Shown here one piece after another: positions 36,531 through 49,062 of a stretch of DNA of 64,000 nt. Within the stretch, counting starts at the first letter, position 1; every line of letters begins with the position of its first letter. The notes under the pieces were generated by a model that did no database searches, was not told where the DNA came from, and was given only the letters and a program-made list of their open reading frames with translations. Both the position numbers and the translations under genes were made by a program. Source of the stretch: Adenanthera pavonina (taxonomy: Eukaryota; Streptophyta; Magnoliopsida; Fabales; Fabaceae); NCBI GenBank assembly GCA_026686845.1, contig JAIVEN010000011.1:20632501-20696500 (forward strand). Direction: 5' to 3'.

Positions 36531-38177
36531 GTAAATAAATAGCAGTTTTCACCTAACTTATTTTTCCCAACTTTTCATAGTTTCATTTCATTCATTATTT
36601 TTTCATTCCTTCATTTTTGCATTTACTTTTGCATGTGAATGGTAAAAGGGCAACCAAAATAATTTTTAAAAGCCATAAAAATTGCATGATCAACCTAAGG
36701 TAACCGTTCTCAGGAACGGGTGTTGTGGGGGTGCCTAACACCTTCCCCACTCACAATTATACTCCCGAACCCAACTCTGATATGCAGACCAATCCTTATC
36801 CTTTTTTTTGTTTTTATTTCGGTTTTCCAAAATTTCCCTTAAAATTTTGGTGGCGATTCCTCCGAAATTGGCCTTCTGTAGGGCGGGCCGATTTCTCCTT
36901 TTACTTTTTATTTTTGTTTCCCGCGCTATCCGCGTCACATTTTTGGGTGTGACAATATTTAAACCAAATGATATGGAGTGACTCATCGCATTTCAAGTAT
37001 AATAAAAAGCAAATACGAAGGTCCATGGAATAATTGGGGAGATGTATTCCCTGACTATCGAGGCTTTTGGTTTTAAGAATTTCAAGTAATTTTTCTACTT
37101 ACTACATGATTGCATAATTAATAATAGTTTTATCTTATTATTAATTTACTATCTATTTTTTCAGATACATTATTTTTGGAGTAGGGAAAATCATCAACAA
37201 ATTTGGAAAAATTGGAAGACCAAATCGGGAACTGTGTTGAAAACTTTGATCTATGAGGTATAAGCAAGAGACAAAAGACCTATATGGATTGGAGAAACAA
37301 TATGGAAAGATCTTTGTGACACATGGAAAAGTCCAAATTTTCTTGCTCATAGTGAACAAAGAAAGAAAAATAGAGCTTCTACATCTAAATTTGATCCATC
37401 TTTAGACTAGGGGAATCCTTATTTATAGTAGAACATGCAAAAAGATTGATACTTAACTTTATTTTTTAACTAATTTTCAATATTTTAAATGTAAGTATTA
37501 ATAATTTATTTTGTATATAGAAAAAAAATTGGGAAGAGATCCAACATGTGTGGAAGTTTATGTAAGAACCCATTGCACACAAGACAAATTGGTTGATAGA
37601 AAATCTCAAATTGTATATGTAAGTATTAAGCTTAATTAATTTATAAATATATGGTGTGTTTCTTTCAATTCTAATTTTAGTATTTTAGGATGAATATTTG
37701 AGCCAAAAAACTGAAGCAAAAAATCAAGGAGCAAGTACAAATGAACTAGATTTATTTGTTAAGGTAGCCAGCAAAAAAAATAAAGGTATCATATATGGGT
37801 TGGGAAGCATGTCTCACACCATAGATGGAAGCTCAAGTAGAGGATATGAAAAATTTTCTCAAGAGCCAACTTACTGTGACTCCCATCTGGAAGATGTACT
37901 TAAGAATCAATTTTTAGAATATGTTCAATAAACACTGGACTCAAAATTTAAAGAGCATAGGAAGTAGCTAGAAGAAATGTAAAAACAATTAGATGCATAC
38001 AAGGCTCTTCTTCAACAATCAATTGGTGAAAGTTCATCTCATCAATATCAAAATACAAATGGAGAAGTACCAGATCTATTTGATATTAGGTATCAAATGA
38101 GAGATAATAATAATAACTATGATGATGAAAATGACTTTGATGATGATAAAGAGAATGAGAGGAGAGATGAAGAGTAA

Positions 38178-39971
38178 TTTTTCTTTTCTCTATTGAGGAG
38201 TGTAAAATTACTATTTATAAATTAAAATTTAGTTTACTTGTAGTCATTTTAATTTCATTGCTTTTCTTTTCTTGTTTGCCGTATGTAAAAAGTAGAAAAG
38301 TAATCAATAGTTAAAAATAAAAAAAGTAATATTTGTGAACAAAAACAAAAAGTCACACAAATTTTCCCTTAGCAGGCTAGGCACAAATGCAAAAGTTTAG
38401 CTCCTCAAAAGTCAAAGATAAAAGTTCACTATCTGAGAATGAAAGTTTCTTTTCTCCTTTACTCCAAATATTTGTCCTTGCCACTATTAGTGGAGCCCTT
38501 TTTTTTATACCCGCCCCTTCTTTATTTCAAAATTTTATAAGTTCCCATTTTCCTATAAATCCCTTCTCTCTCCATTCCCTTCATTCATTTTCTTTTCTTT
38601 CAATTTTGTTCTTTCTTCTTCATTATCTCCGATCTCCTATTTCTTTTCAACTTTTTCTTCTTCTCATCACATTTCAGGTATTAACTCATATTTCCTTCTC
38701 AATTTCATTGCTTGTTCATTCTTCTTCTTCACTGCTAGCTTGTTAATCCAACCAAATTTATGTCTTTTTTTCTTCTTGCTTTACAGATACCTCAGGTCTT
38801 CTACTTTCTTTGAAGTTTTCCCCCCTTCTTCTAGTTTTAGTTCAAGTATCGACTCCTATTCCCTTTTTTCCTTCTTCATTGCTTGCTTGTTAAACCAACT
38901 AAATTTATTTCTTCCTTTTGGCTTTACAAATATGAAAGATGAAACCCATTGATGTTTGTCATTAATCATCGATTATGTACAAAGGATCAAAGCATTGAAA
39001 AATGCGTGCATCGAATTTAGCTTAGTTTTAATGAATTATTTTTCTTTGTTGGGATTCTTTCTCTTTGTATTTTTATGGCTGATATGATAGATTTTTTTTT
39101 ACCAACTTATGAAAGATTCTTTCTTGTAAATTTCATCTTGTGTATTCACTCTTTATATTTGTTAATTTGTTGTTCTTTATGAATTTCTTTTGGAAAAAAT
39201 TTAATTACTGAATATAATCCATCAAAAGGAAAATATGTCCCACAGAAAAATATTATTGATCATAGGTAATAAAATATTCCTAAATTTACATTTAAAATGC
39301 ATAATAAATTATTTAAAATATAATCTTGCAATATTATTTTGTATAAAAATTTATTGTTCATAGAATATAAAAAAAATTAATTTTGAAACAATTTATTCTA
39401 TTTTGAATCATAATATAAAAAAGCTAATCGATTTTAGCGAAAAAATTCTAAATGAACCTCAATCAAAAAATTTTGATAGTAATATATGCTCTTTTTTACA
39501 TGATTTTATAATTAATTTTACTTAATATAATATATTTACAATAATATAATAATACATATTTGATGCTTAGTCAATTGATTTTATATTTGAATAGTATAAT
39601 TTAGTTAAAAAAATATCTAATATTATTCTGTTGGCAGAAAAAATAATATTAATTCTAATATATTTATTATTGATTATTATTTTTTATTAACAATATAAAA
39701 TTTATTAAAAGTAGTAAGACTATTGGTGAAAGAAAAAATTAGTCAATGATGTAAGGTTTGAAAAGCTGCAAGTCAGTCACCATTTGCAAAAAGCTGTAAG
39801 ACTTTCAAGACGCCACACAAAAAAATTTTCTACCACATTTCAGTTAGTAAGACATAGTTTTTCAACTGAATTTCTTACCACCAATTTCGATCAGAAATCA
39901 ATTGTTTCTAATTGATTTCTATAGAATTTCTAATAATTTGGTAGTCAGTATGGATGAGTTTTGTTATAGTG
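38178..39971. other. 3' non-coding and subterminal region of the CACTA element
   Basis: A CT-rich stretch at 38430-38960 has open frames of low complexity only. After it the sequence is extremely AT-rich up to the subterminal zone (about 39720-39960) with short inverted motifs such as GAAATCAATTG / CAATTGATTTC. Nothing here looks like a gene. Confidence 0.55.
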
Positions 39972-39974
39972 CCA

Positions 39975-41276
39975 ATTAGGCTTAATTAAGTACTAAAATA
40001 ACCTAATCTAGTGGAAACAGCTCCAATACAAAGAGTTAAGCCCCAAAATCATGGAATATAAATAATCAACACAAAATGAACCTAATTCCACAATTTTATC
40101 CCTAAATTCAACTCAACTTCAAATCCGGCTAAAATGTAAAAATTACACTAAATACTTGAAAGTAAACAAAATTGCACTACAAAAACCCTAAGTATGGAAG
40201 ACAAAAATAATGAAAAAATATGATTTATCACTAGCAGACATAAATATGTCAACAAATTGTATGATTATGTCTCAATGTCATAAATTTTATTTCCACTCTT
40301 AATAATAGCAAATAGGTACATGCCCACCGTTAGAACACCCATCCACATGCAGTGCTCACTCCAAAGTAGTTAGATCTATAAGTAAATGAGTTACTGTGAT
40401 AGCAAACCCATGTAGGAAGTGTCTACCCCAAGGTAGTCCAATTTCACATCATTATGATTTACCATGATAGCATGCCCACACAAGAGGTGTACATCCTAAG
40501 GTAGTCTAATCAATATGACTCACCATGATAGTATACTCACATAGGAGGTGTTCATCCCAAGGTAATTTAATTTTGTGTCAATATGACTTTCCATGATAGT
40601 ACACTCATACAAGAGTTGTTCAACCTAAGGTGGTCTAATTTCATATCAATATGACTTGCTGTGATAGCATACCCATATAAGAGATGTCTATCTTAGGGTA
40701 GTCTAATTTTGTATCAATATACCTCACCATGACAACACACCCACACAAGAGGTGTCAATCCCAAGGTAGTCTAATTTCACATCCACATGATTTACATAAT
40801 GACACATACCCACACAAGGTGCTCCACCATAAGGAAATCAATTTATAATTTGTATACCATGAAAAAGTTGGTTATGGGCTCCATACAAGTGCACATATAA
40901 AAAGCTTTCAAGGTAACTAACAAATTCATGGTCATAAGCATCACAATAACCCTCAACAATTGGACATAATAACAAGATCATCTTCATATATATTATGAGT
41001 AGCATTACAGGTCACAACATCATAGGTTCCCATTGAACATGAATTTCATGCATGCAATTGATGGCTCCATTATAAGTTTCTTAGCAATATCACCATGGAA
41101 GTTATACATACTATGGTTATGCTCAAGCTAACATCAACATATTAGGGAATCAAGTGAGAACATCATGTTATGTAACAAAATATGCAGTATGTTATAATAA
41201 GAAATTGACCTAATTACATCCTTGTTGCTAACGCTTTAGCAAAATGTTGAGCTACAATCATTTTTCAAGCATGTAC
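39975..41276. other. Non-coding DNA with a tandem repeat
   Basis: No gene is seen. The repeat at 40330-40850 is listed separately. The flanks probably belong to an old LTR or similar element that was later split by the CACTA insertion at 41277, but no ends were found. Confidence 0.4.
40330..40850. repeat. Degenerate tandem repeat, period about 62-66 bases
   Basis: About eight diverged units share CAAGAGGTGTxxATCCxAAGGTAGTCTAATTT, then ATCAATATGACTxxCCATGATAGCAxACCCACA. Unit-to-unit identity looks roughly 70-85 percent. Confidence 0.88.
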
Positions 41277-44200
41277 CACTACACCAAAAAAGAGTTTTGT
41301 GGATGGTTATTTTTAGCTATTGTTGGTGGTTATGAACTACCTACTATGCGAGTGCCAACATAAGTGGAACTGTTTTGTAGCCGGTTGTCTGAATAACTAC
41401 TTACAAAAGTCTACTTTTGTAGGTGATTTCAAATGACCACCTAAGTTTATATATATATATATATATATATTGTTTTTTTCAATAGCTTGCTCATTTTTAA
41501 GTATTCCCTAATATTTTTTACAGCCTACATAACCTAGAATAGAAAAAATTGACCCAGTACCACTAGAAATACATTTGGACAAATTAACTTTGTACAACAA
41601 ATCCAAAAGCTATATATATTAACAAAAATGTCTACAAGGAACCAATTCACTATGACAAAGTTTGTGTAGAGAATAAAAAGAAGCTACCTATATTCCCTAA
41701 TATGACATTGCTTAAGTTAACTATGCTCTTAGGTCAAACCTAAGAAAGAGAGAATATAATCAAATACTTCAATTCCTCCTCCTTAGTCAGGTAGATTTCG
41801 GCCATATAGTAACTCCACTTGGCAATGACTTCATTGATTTGATTTTTGGAGTAATCATCACAATAGGTATCCGGGAAGTACTATACAAGTTAAAATATTA
41901 TGAAGAAATAAAGTAACATTACTAAAAATGGTCAAAAGTTACAAGCATTAATGTAATTGCATAAAATGGAATTACAAACCGTGATCGATATAGAGCTTTG
42001 GCCATGGAATATGATGTCTTTCATGAATTTTAGTATATAATATGCATAATCAGTACCATTAGATTGCTTTGGATACTAAACAAAAATATATACATGCATA
42101 TTAATTGTGAAGAATGTCAATTGCAATATATAATTACTTAAATATTAATTTATAAATACCTTTATTGATCTCCATTTATATGATTATTGCTTCTTGTCAC
42201 TAAGCTCTCATTCTACTAGAAACATCTTCACAACGCTATTGACCATGAGAAAAGAAAATTAATACAAGCATAACTTTGAATTAACATGGAGACATATACA
42301 AAAGTACAAAGAAAAAATAAGCTTATTCTCACTTATTGAACATCTCTATCATTTGGGGTTGGTCATCTAGCCTTGATTTTTTTGCAGAGTCTAAATAATA
42401 TATTTTTGGCTTTGCTAGGTTGATAACAATCAATATTCATTGTTTTCTAAGGAAAAAATAATTAATGTCAACAAATCATAACTAGGTAGTTCACTATAAT
42501 TAAGTCATCATTTGACATTTTAGCAATAAAAACTCACCCTTGTGATAAGGTGCCAAAAATAATACTTCCTTATCAGCTCTTACCTTGAACACATCCGCAA
42601 TTTCTTGAGATTATTCTGTGATCTTCTTTTGGGGCATCAAACCTTTTTTACAGAAAGATGATATTTCTTTGGGTGGAGGAACACAAATCTGTTAGTGAGA
42701 TTGGTAGGGACCAAAAATTTTTTGTGCAAGTACCTAAAATGTAAAAACAAATGTATTAATATCACACACTCAAATGAAAGGTTAATTGGAAAGCAATTTA
42801 TTTATGGTACTTTGAGTACCTAATGCAAATGTTAATATTTGCAAACCAACCTTACGTCTCTCTACATCTCACCATTTTCTTACTCAACCTCACTTTTTCA
42901 TGCCACCAACAATACTACACATCTCAAATAAATTAGATTGAGCTAAAATTTCAAGTGGAATCCAAAGAAATAAAGAATAAAAAAGATATTCCCTTCTCCT
43001 TCATAAGCTATAGGAAAATATGATTCATTGCCATTTATTCAATTTACTAACATGAAAACTCAATTAGTATTGCAAAATGAACTTCCCTAATTGAATTATT
43101 TAAATTTTAATTTTTTGCGTATAAGGCTTCATCTATTTTGCAATGTAAAGAAAAATATTAAACTACCTTTCCCAATATAAGATCAAATATATACGTATCA
43201 ATTTCTTAATGCAATTAAGAATACCCACTAACCAAAAACTAATTAAGTTATTTAATCGACAATGCCCACTAACCAAAACCTAATTATTTAATGCAAAGTT
43301 CACCCACCTCCTCTGCTTATCCTTTTCATTAAAGGAAAAGACAAAACCCATCTAACAAAACTAGATTTTGGCTTGAGGTTTGCCTTTTCTCTATTTCCAT
43401 GTGATGGTTCTAGATTTGAAGCCTTGAGAGTAGTACAAGCGTGAGGGACCTTGCTTTCATAATGGACCCCAAAATTAGCTCACAAAGATACTGAAGCCTT
43501 CCCAATTAATGAATCCAAACAAATAGATAATTCCCTACTCACTCTAAAGATATCAATCATTGAATAGGATAATGCAAAGATTATTTTAAAAGAATAAAGA
43601 AATAAAATGACAAGGCACAAGATAGAATTATCCAGTTGTAATTCATTATCTACATAGCTTTTGATGCTTTTTACTAACATTACATAGAATGCTGGCATCT
43701 AAGGTTGAGGTTCTCTGTCTTTCCACCATAAGATCAAATATATACATATCAATTTCTTGTTCGTAGTTTGACATCATAAAATTATTTGATTAAGAGAAAT
43801 TGGAGGAAATAATTGCAAACAATACAACACACCAATCTTTTTGACCTAACAAATCACATCTATTATTCACAAATGCATTAAAAGCTAAACCCAACATCAC
43901 ATTAAATAGATGAATGAAAAGGAAGAGAAAAATGGAAGAAAGCGTACCTATGAGAGAGACCCATAAATATGGATAGGGCAAGATGATGTTGAAAGTAGAA
44001 AGAAAGCAAGTGAAGCATAATAGGGAAGAGACCCACGAAGATGAACATGCAGGAGGGAGAACTTGTGGTGAAAAATGGTGGGGGAGAGACAAAGAGATTG
44101 TTGGGAGCAACCATGGTAGATTTGGGAATGTTTGAATGGGAACATGGTGGAGTGATCCTGGACGAGAGGAAACGAGACTAGGATGAGCTCAGTTGAGTGT

Positions 44201-44525
44201 TTACAAGGAGTTTCAGCACTGAAAGAACAGGATAGAACAAGAAGATGGAAAGAGGTGTGAATTTGTAAATGAGAATTCAATTTTGAGCCCTAAATTATAA
44301 GATTTTAGTAGGTGGTTCTATTTGGAATAGCCTATTAAAGTTTTCAGCAAATTAATTTAGTTCGCACTTATTGTTATGATCGCCTACCATTTTTTTGAAA
44401 AAAAAAATTTGACATAATACTTTTGTAGGCTTTTTTTTACTAACCACCTACAAAACCATTCCATGTCACTTTTGTAGGCATTTTTTAAAATAACCACCCA
44501 CTATTAGGTGCCTACTAATGTAGTG
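41277..44525 (-). mobile_element. CACTA transposon with protease remnant
   Basis: The ends are CACTACACCAA on the left and CTAATGTAGTG on the right, with the triplet TAC on both sides (41274-41276 and 44526-44528). Subterminal zones carry TAGGTGGTTA-type motifs and their inverses (TAACCACCTA), seen near 41390-41440 and 44300-44500. A minus-strand Ulp1-like remnant lies inside. No TNP2 core was found, so the element is non-autonomous now. A (TA) run sits at about 41448-41470. Confidence 0.85.
41760..42690 (-). pseudogene. Ulp1/C48-type cysteine protease remnant
   Basis: The minus strand reads ICVPPPKEISSFC near 42690, DVFKVRADKEVLFLAPYHKG near 42590-42530, and YPKQSNGTDYAYYILKFMKDI near 42070-42010, preceded by a TTTGTTTAG acceptor-like site. 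It ends with IN.VI.KWSYYMAEIYL near 41850-41770. The order matches the C-terminal half of Ulp1-like (C48) proteases found in many plant CACTA elements, where the third block normally reads CP.Q.NG.DCGYYV..(F/Y)M. Here the catalytic Cys is Tyr (codon near 42040). Stops and unclear intron borders indicate a pseudogene. Confidence 0.68.
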
Positions 44526-44715
44526 TACCTTGTAACATTCTCATTTTTATGATTATATTTAAAAGTGTGATTATGATATGTCTCACATGAATGTGCTAAA
44601 AAGTATGGTTGAAAAAGATGTCAGATAAGATATATATTTAATTAGCATGAAAGGTAAAATAGTAATTTCATATGCTTGGTCTTTAAATGAAATTAAGTTC
44701 TCCTAAGATCCTTAG

Positions 44716-46063
44716 TGTAATATCCCTAAATTTCTATATAGTATAGAATGTATAGAGATATGATAAAATTTGAGACACAAAATTTGATAGAAAAGTAGTA
44801 AAATAGCAAATTTATATTTGGGGGAATAAAAAGAAATATTTGACAATTTAGTCCCTACAAGAAAAATTATTTGCAATTTGATCCTTGGGAAATATTACAA
44901 CTAAGAACCCTAAAGAAAATATATTTGTAGTTTGGTCCCTCCACAAGGGCAATTTTGTAATTTTTAAAATTTATGTCAAAATGGACTTTTCAACATGTTG
45001 GACCCAATGAAATAATATATTGAATCCAAATGAATCAATTTGGAAATAATTAGCTGATAGAACTGTGCAATTTTGAATAAAAGACATAAATGGCATGTGG
45101 GCCCCACAAAAGCAAAAAAAAAAAGTAAAAAGAAAAGTATGTGGGCCTCATATTTATACTGTTTGGGATAGGTTATTAAATTAAAAATAAATCCAAATGT
45201 AGTTATATCATGTATTCATAAAGTAACAAAATACTGTAAAAGTAATTTTATTTGTCAAGGCATATAACAAACAATTATAGAACATACATGGACTAAGAAA
45301 AATATGCAATATTTTACTTTCTCTCTTCCCTAAATGGTGCCATATACTGCAGCATGTGGAGGAATGGACTAATTTATTATTTTTCTTGAAATTGCTTGAA
45401 GTTTCTTGCAGAATATAAGTCAAAATTTAATTGGCTTAGTTCTTCTATATATTACTCCCTCCTTGGCCGATTATAACTCAAAGAAAGAGAGGAGAGAGGT
45501 TTGAAAAATCAGCCAAGAAGGAGGAAAGAACGTGAGGAAAGAAGGGGAAAATAGAAGAAAAAATTAAAGGAAAAAGGTAAGGATTTCTTCTCTTGATCTT
45601 TTATGAATTCCAGTTCAAGTTTATGATAGTTTTGAAGTAGTTTGTCAAAGTTTTCTTCTCCTTTCCTCTAAGTTTAGATTTCACCCTAAGCTAGGTATGA
45701 GGGAAGAAGTGTTTTCATCCATACAAATTATGAGAAAATATGAGAAAATGCAAGGCAAGTTTTAGTATGTTTGGAATAAGTTTTTGGAAAAAAAAAATCA
45801 CTTCTTCTCCTAGCTACCCTATTTCGGCCAGACTAGTAGGGTAGGAAAGAGTTGGAATTTCATGGATTTCATGTTAAAAAATGGATTCCTCATGGTAGAA
45901 AACCTAAAGAACAAGTGTTGATTTCATGAAAAAGGCAAAAATAGATTATGTGAGTTTTTAGGGTTCAAATGAGACTTTATTAGGTAGACCTTTGATTTAG
46001 TGGATTGAGTAAATATTTAATGTTGTTTTAGGACTTGGAGAAGTATAAGCAAGTTAGCGGAAT
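44716..46063 (+). mobile_element. Gypsy-type LTR A, first part
   Basis: It begins TGTAATATCCCTAAATTT. It carries a purine-rich leader around 45480-45575 and a TTTCGGCCA motif near 45825 that also occur in the other LTRs of this family. It is interrupted at 46064 by the block 46064-54482. The matching continuation is at 54483-55486. Confidence 0.7.
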
Positions 46064-48145
46064 TGTAACACCTTACTTTATCATAAATTTTCTCAAGTAG
46101 TATAGTATTTTTAATGTCCAACTAAACCATTTTAGAAGTTTCAATTATTAAAGGAATTAAATATAAAAAATAAAATTTTTCAAAATTTACTGTTCATCTA
46201 TTATCTATTTTTTTGGCTGAATTTTAAAATATCATAACTAATTCCAGAAAAATGGTATTAATGTGATTCAAGTCTCTAAATGAAGCTAGAAATATTATAT
46301 ACAAGGGAAAAATATTAAAATTATATTTGACTGCATCAATTGATATAGTTTAATACTTAAACTTCTACTATTCAAATGGTCATTTTTCTCTTTTCCAAGA
46401 TTTTGGCCATAAATTTAAAAATTTATATCTAACTCTATACTGAGCTAAATCATGAATTCTATATGCCATTGGAAATTTCTTTATGTATACTTTCAGTCAT
46501 ATTTTTCTTATACATTTATTTAACTTCTACAGGGAATGATTCCAACTTAATCACTAAGGGTCAGAAACTCATTCTTATTGGAACAATTATAGGAGAACAT
46601 GTATATCTCTAATTGTACAACTCCAATTGAACTCAAACCAGTGGCATATGGAACTTAAAACATAGATCTTTACATAAATATAAACCAATGAATTTTTGGA
46701 GCTTAGTATGATTTTATTTTACTTTTCAAAGTAAGCGATACTTACAGTAAAATTCGTAGCTTTCACTTCACTATCCAATTTTGACCCTCAAATTTAAAAA
46801 TACACTATAAATCGTACACATGTCCAATTTAAGTGTTCTTTAGCTTGTTGGAAAGCCTCACTGTCTAGTTTTCAAAAGCATATAACAATCATAGGTTGCA
46901 TTCAATTTCAAATAAACAATAAGTGCATAACCAGGATATGTTCAGAATAGCCAGCTTTCATCATATCATGACAAAAACATTCATATGCATCACATACTTT
47001 GCTCAAACTTGTTCATGCCATAACCATACATTGCCATAAAATTACATAAATATAATGGCAGCAAAGCATAGCCTTACAAGACACATATTACTTTATACAA
47101 ATTGATAAGGATTAGAGTGCCATGACTTTCTAAACAATGCAAGCTTCATAAACTTCTTTATTCTTCTTGCCTTTTCTTTGGATTCCTCCACAACATAGCT
47201 TGTACCTGGTCATTTGGGATGCTTGAGGGGGTGAGATTGGGGGCAATCTCAGTAGCAAGTTATATTCATGTATCATATTATTCATTTCACATAATGATCA
47301 CTTAAAATCACTTTAATTCACATAAATCTACAAATTGCCATATAAGTCAAACTTTTCGGCAGCATAACGGCTTAGAAATTGGACATCTCAGAAAATAAAA
47401 CCCCTCATATTGTAGCCAAACCAATCAAGAAAACACAATTCACAATATGGAAATCAATTTGCATCAAAGTAAAGCAATGAAATAACATAAGCATGAATAC
47501 ATAAACTTAGCTACCTTGAAGTTTTCCTTTAGTTCTTCCTCTTGAATCCAATGCTTTACCACTTGCTTCCACCTCCTTCATGAACTTACGTGGGCTTTAC
47601 CAATTCCTAATACACCATCAAACACTTACTTTATTCACTAGTTTCTTGAGTTACTTCTTAAAGACTTACAAAACCCTAGGATTTCATTTTCTTCATCTTT
47701 AGCTTTTTATTTAACCTCATACTTGCTCTTAAGGTTTTGGACCATGGAAAATCCATTTTTGGCATCAAATTAATGAAATTCCCTCTCCTTGTAACCATAA
47801 TAGTGTGGCCGAAATCTGCCAAGAAGGAGGAAAAATAGGTTTTTCATGAAACTTGCTTCATACATACTAAAACTTGTTCTCTTCACAAAATCTCATGTTT
47901 TCTCTTCAATTTATGGTATAAAACAACCTTTCTTCCCATTAATCATGCTTGGCCAGATTAGAACAGCAAATGGAGGAGGAGAAAATTCAAGAAAACCAAC
48001 TCAACCTACTTAGAAACTATGTTAGGACACTTACAAATTGAAAGGAACTTGTTTACCAATTTATTTGGAATTTTCTTCTCCTTTTTCTCCTCTTTTTCCT
48101 TCACCTCCACGTGCTGCTCTCTCCCTCTCAAAATGGCAGACCACT

Positions 48146-49048
48146 TGATAGAGTACGATCGAGGCATGAAGCATTTGATGATGAGGGCAACAAGCTACCA
48201 TGGACAAATTCAAGGCCCACTTGGCATTGATCCAAAACATGATTAACATGAAACCATTGTATTTGAATAATTTTGAGGCCCAAAACAAAGAAAGAGGCAA
48301 GCTGGAAATGTGGAGCCAAATTATAGTCAATAAGCCCAACAAGGAGGATTCACTTAAAATACATGTGCTTCTCATGTGGTCACTAAAAGTGACGTTTTTA
48401 ATAAGTTTTTATTCGGATTATTTTAGTCAATTTGTTTCCTTTTGAATAAAAGGCATATAATGATTTGATTTGCTTGACTTTATGCATTAAAGAGGAGCCA
48501 ACCTTTTCAAATTCAAAATTTGAATTTGATTTGCTTGACTTTATGCATTAAAGAGGAGCCAACCTTTTCAAATTCAAAATTTGAATTAAATGCTCCTTTT
48601 TGCTTAGGGTTTCCTTTTTTGTATTAATGAGCATTAATAAGGTTAGGTTTGTGGGATGAACTAGAGTTAGTTTGTGGGTTAATATTTGCCTATAAATAGG
48701 CACCTCTTGTACTCTTGCAAACACAACATGAATGAATGAATTTCTTTTAAGCAACTTTATTGTTGTTCTGTGAGTTCTTTCTTGCTTATCCTTGAGTGCC
48801 AGAAAGAATGAGGACTTATCAAGGAGTGGTGATCCTTGTGGCGTCCCGGAGTTAGAATTCAAGAGACGGGTTCTCTTGGAGTCTACTTCATTCGACCAAC
48901 ATTTTGTTCAGTCTTCTTATTTCATCGTGTCTATTTTCTTTAGTTTTTGTTTATCGTTGTTCTTGCGTTCAATTCATCTTTCCTTGAGTTGCACGATCTT
49001 TATATCAAAGAAGGCTCTTAGGACGGGTTCCTAACGTGTCTCCCATCA
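48146..49048 (+). repeat. Left LTR of the inverted-LTR element
   Basis: It begins TGATAGAGTACG and ends GTCTCCCATCA. A TATA box (CTATAAATAG) at about 48690 reads rightward and is followed by a typical leader, so this LTR has the orientation expected for a 5' LTR. A 61-base tandem duplication lies at 48464-48585. Confidence 0.93.
48464..48585. repeat. 61-base tandem duplication in the left LTR
   Basis: Two identical-looking units (48464-48524 and 48525-48585) contain CTTTATGCATTAAAGAGGAG and a short palindrome AAATTCAAAATTTGAA. The mirrored duplication is present in the right LTR at about 52754-52875, so it predates the insertion. Confidence 0.92.
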
Positions 49049-49050
49049 TT

Positions 49051-49062
49051 TGGTATCAGAGA
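49051..49062 (+). other. Primer-binding site (initiator Met tRNA type)
   Basis: TGGTATCAGAGA starts two bases after the CA end of the left LTR. TGGTATCAGAG is complementary to the 3' end of plant initiator methionine tRNA, the usual primer of plant LTR retroelements. Confidence 0.9.

Larger units (their letters stand above)
32458..36954 (+). mobile_element. Very long solo LTR, Ty3/gypsy Ogre/Tat-like
   Basis: It begins TGTGAACACCC, ends GGGTGTGACA, and is flanked by a perfect 5-bp duplication ATATT (32453-32457 and 36955-36959). No gag-pol is present in its 4497 bases. The 3' part contains GGGTGCCTAACACCTTCCCC...CTCCCGAACCC and later GGTGGCGA and CCGCG blocks. I recognise these as typical of the 3' end of Ogre/Tat-lineage LTRs. 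A TATA box (CTATAAAG) lies near 33233 with a GA-rich leader around it. Three diverged copies of an approximately 85-base unit (34550, 34918, 35208) and a 139-base tandem array (35690-36530) fill the second half. Confidence 0.82.
32232..38177 (+). pseudogene. TnpA-like second gene of the CACTA element (Transposase_24-like), split by an LTR
   Basis: A first exon-like piece starts at 32232 (MPQRNISSNRGRACAANSS) and runs to about 32370. The 4.5 kb LTR at 32458-36954 then intervenes. Pieces resume after it: W...ENHQQIWKNWKTKSG near 37170, KRPIWIGETIWKDLCDTWKSP near 37280, LGRDPTCVEVYVRTHC near 37530, and an open piece at 37698-37931 (QKTEAKNQGASTNELDLFVK, YGLGSM). The order W..F...R....W.....S.K.S..NK.NR, then GR.P...EV....H, then YG.GS is that of En/Spm-associated plant transposase (Transposase_24) proteins. 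An acidic tail ends at 38177. Frameshifts and stops are frequent. The family assignment is from motif order only. Confidence 0.75.
22061..39971 (+). mobile_element. Large CACTA (En/Spm) transposon carrying nested insertions
   Basis: The left end is CACTACAAGAA and the right end (minus strand) is CACTATAACAAAA, agreeing at about 10 of the first 12 bases. Both ends are flanked by the triplet CCA (22058-22060 and 39972-39974). Inside, in the order expected for En/Spm elements, are a TNP2-type transposase gene and a TnpA-like gene, both on the plus strand and both broken. Subterminal zones share AAAGCTGCAA-type motifs. Two solo LTRs (22953-24607 and about 24715-27108) and one very long solo LTR (32458-36954) have landed in it. 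Without them the element is about 9.3 kb. Stops throughout indicate it cannot move by itself. Confidence 0.8.

Noticed and set aside
38387..38952. Open frames of 119 and 70 codons
   Set aside because: CT-rich non-coding tail of the CACTA element; Phe/Ser/Leu-rich products without family features.
43790..44280. Three overlapping minus-strand open frames of 70-110 codons
   Set aside because: They overlap in different frames inside the CACTA element at 41277-44525, have no recognisable motif, and probably reflect a leader or promoter part of the lost transposon gene.
48061..48862. Open frames of 63-104 codons, mirrored at 52477-53235
   Set aside because: They lie mainly within the inverted LTRs and occur in both copies only because the LTRs are copies. 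No retroelement protein is encoded in LTRs.
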